A stretch of DNA of 64,000 nt from Mannheimia indoligenes (GTDB taxonomy: Bacteria; Pseudomonadota; Gammaproteobacteria; Enterobacterales; Pasteurellaceae): the NCBI RefSeq assembly GCF_036880405.1, contig NZ_JBAJJM010000005.1, positions 62,001-126,000 of the forward strand, in the 5' to 3' direction. Each line of letters opens with the position of its first letter. Positions within the stretch are counted from its first letter, which is position 1. Shown here in pieces: positions 62,801-64,000 of this stretch. The translations under genes were made by a program, and so were the position numbers. Below the pieces are notes generated by a model. That model saw nothing but the letters and a program-made list of their open reading frames with translations. It had not been told where the DNA came from and ran no database searches.

Positions 62801-64000
62801 TTATTTCAAATTCAACAATTTGTTTGAACTTTCAATAATGCTATCCATCGTTGAATCGCCTTTTAATTGCTCTTCGCTCATTGGTTCGATTTTCCAAATG
62901 TTATTAGCATAATCCATTACCGAACGGTCTGACGAGAAGTAACCCATATTGGCAATATTGATGATTGCTGAACGAATCCACGCTTTCTTATTGCGATAGG
63001 CTTGAGCCACTTTCTCTTGAGCTTCCACATAGCTGCGGTAATCTGCACAGGCTTGGTAGTAGTCGCCTGAGTTTAAGATCAAATCTTGGTAGCGATATGG
63101 ATCTTCTGGCGAGAATTTGCCGTTTAGAATTTGTGAAATCGCTTCATTCAACTCACTGTCTTTTTCGAAGTAGTGATATGGCGAGTAGCCGTTACGGCGA
63201 AGCTCTTCCACTTGTTCTACTTCGTTACCGAAAATAAAGATATTATCTTTGCCAACGCGGTCTAAAATTTCCACGTTCGCACCATCTAGCGTACCAATGG
63301 TTAAAGCACCATTAAGGGCAAATTTCATATTCGATGTACCAGAGGCCTCTGTACCTGCTAATGAAATTTGCTCTGAAACGTCTGCCGCTGGAATGATCAT
63401 TTGAGCTAACGACACGCTGTAGTTCGGAATAAACACCACTTTGATTAAATCATTAATGCGAGGGTCGTTATTCACCACACTTGCCACATCATTAATTAAA
63501 CGAATCACTTTCTTCGCCGCATAATACGCACTCGCCGCTTTACCTGCAAAGATGAACACACGAGGTGTCCAATCCGCAGTTGGATTGCGTAAAATGCGGT
63601 TATAAAGTGTAATGATGTGAAGCACATTCATTTGCTGACGTTTGTATTTATGAATACGTTTGATTTGTACGTCAAAAATCGCTTCCGGATTAAGTGCAAT
63701 ACCTTGCGTTTCCTTAATATAGTTTGCTAAACGGCGTTTATTTTCAAATTTCACCGCAGCAACTTGAGCTTGTACATCAGCGTCATCAGCAAAATCATTG
63801 AATTTTTCTAATTCGCTTAAATCGGTTAGCCATTTATCGCCGATATATTTATCTAAAATATTAGCCAAGCCTGGGTTGGCGATCTTGATCCAACGGCGAG
63901 GTGTTACCCCGTTAGTCACATTAGTGAAACGATTCGGGAAAATGCGAGCGAAATCCGCAAAAATCGACTCCACCATTAAATCAGAGTGGATTTTTGCCAC
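62801..64000 (-). CDS. glgP: Glycogen/maltodextrin phosphorylase (5' partial)
   Basis: The C-terminal ~400 residues of an alpha-glucan phosphorylase (full length about 820); the frame runs off the right edge and the GTG at 64000 is an internal Val. The stretch SLAGTEASGTSNMKFALNGA contains the PLP-binding Lys, preceded by TNVTNGVTPRRWIKIANPGL and DVQIKRIHKYKRQQMNVLHI. It releases glucose-1-phosphate from glycogen or maltodextrin; glgP versus malP cannot be separated from this part alone. Confidence 0.9.
   Translation of the reverse strand: MAKIHSDLMVESIFADFARIFPNRFTNVTNGVTPRRWIKIANPGLANILDKYIGDKWLTDLSELEKFNDFADDADVQAQVAAVKFENKRRLANYIKETQGIALNPEAIFDVQIKRIHKYKRQQMNVLHIITLYNRILRNPTADWTPRVFIFAGKAASAYYAAKKVIRLINDVASVVNNDPRINDLIKVVFIPNYSVSLAQMIIPAADVSEQISLAGTEASGTSNMKFALNGALTIGTLDGANVEILDRVGKDNIFIFGNEVEQVEELRRNGYSPYHYFEKDSELNEAISQILNGKFSPEDPYRYQDLILNSGDYYQACADYRSYVEAQEKVAQAYRNKKAWIRSAIINIANMGYFSSDRSVMDYANNIWKIEPMSEEQLKGDSTMDSIIESSNKLLNLK

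Overview
Organism. The DNA is bacterial, gammaproteobacterial and almost certainly Pasteurellaceae. The 10-mer ACAAGCGGTC/GACCGCTTGT, often followed by an AT-rich tail with TTTGCAAA, recurs in intergenic gaps and inside genes. It is the DNA-uptake word of the Actinobacillus pleuropneumoniae/Mannheimia/Bibersteinia branch; the Haemophilus influenzae word AAGTGCGGT is not enriched. Core proteins (PurF, PntAB, MreBCD, XseA, MltA, LgtF-like) fit that family. I cannot fix the genus.

Region 1 (1-22.6 kb): a large allantoin (ureide) utilisation cluster. On the plus strand lie a DcuC-type carrier (cut by the window edge), an AbgA-like M20 hydrolase and PucG, an ureidoglycine-glyoxylate transaminase. 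On the minus strand a run of about 13.6 kb (17709 down to 4063) carries allE, allD, a natural allF-allG (FdrA-YlbE) fusion, carbamate kinase, a small lipoprotein, an LctP-family permease, a 64-aa membrane protein, allC, allantoinase 1, NCS1 permease 1 and a DAACS transporter. A second minus-strand pair (allantoinase 2 and NCS1 permease 2) and the divergent allH (DUF2877) follow. Together they predict allantoin uptake, allantoin to allantoate to ureidoglycine, then oxalurate either through AllE+AllD (making NADH) or through PucG (using glyoxylate). AllFGH would then split oxalurate to oxamate plus carbamoyl phosphate, and carbamate kinase would make ATP. The LctP-like permease is a candidate oxamate exporter.

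Region 2 (22.6-33.2 kb): a broken two-partner secretion/contact-dependent inhibition (CDI) locus on the minus strand. It holds a CdiB-like transporter cut down to signal peptide plus POTRA region, a 5'-truncated FHA/CdiA piece ending in a lipase-like domain followed by two paralogous lipoproteins (candidate immunity), a displaced CdiA end with a VENN motif and an EndoU nuclease domain plus immunity gene, a second orphan EndoU module missing its first histidine plus another immunity gene, and an internal FHA fragment fused to a truncated zinc-finger-like gene. The region ends at the 3' side of tRNA-Leu(CAA).

Region 3 (33.2-64 kb): ordinary chromosomal backbone: tRNA-Leu, xseA, tRNA-fMet, mltA, purF-cvpA (with a PurR box), rnhA, argG (also with a PurR-like box), LOS glycosyltransferases, yhbY, pgpB, nagK, an LTA-synthase-family transferase, a MOSC protein, xseB-ispA, yafJ, znuB, rarA, mreBCD, lysE/argO, udk-dcd, an OmpA-like lipoprotein, pntAB, trmJ and part of glgP. 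Short DNA structures stand out: arrays of perfect hairpins with 3-nt loops (two inverted ~105-bp copies around allD-allE and one third array near rnhA), a palindrome repeated three times inside the allantoin run, and uptake sequences paired head-to-head as terminators.
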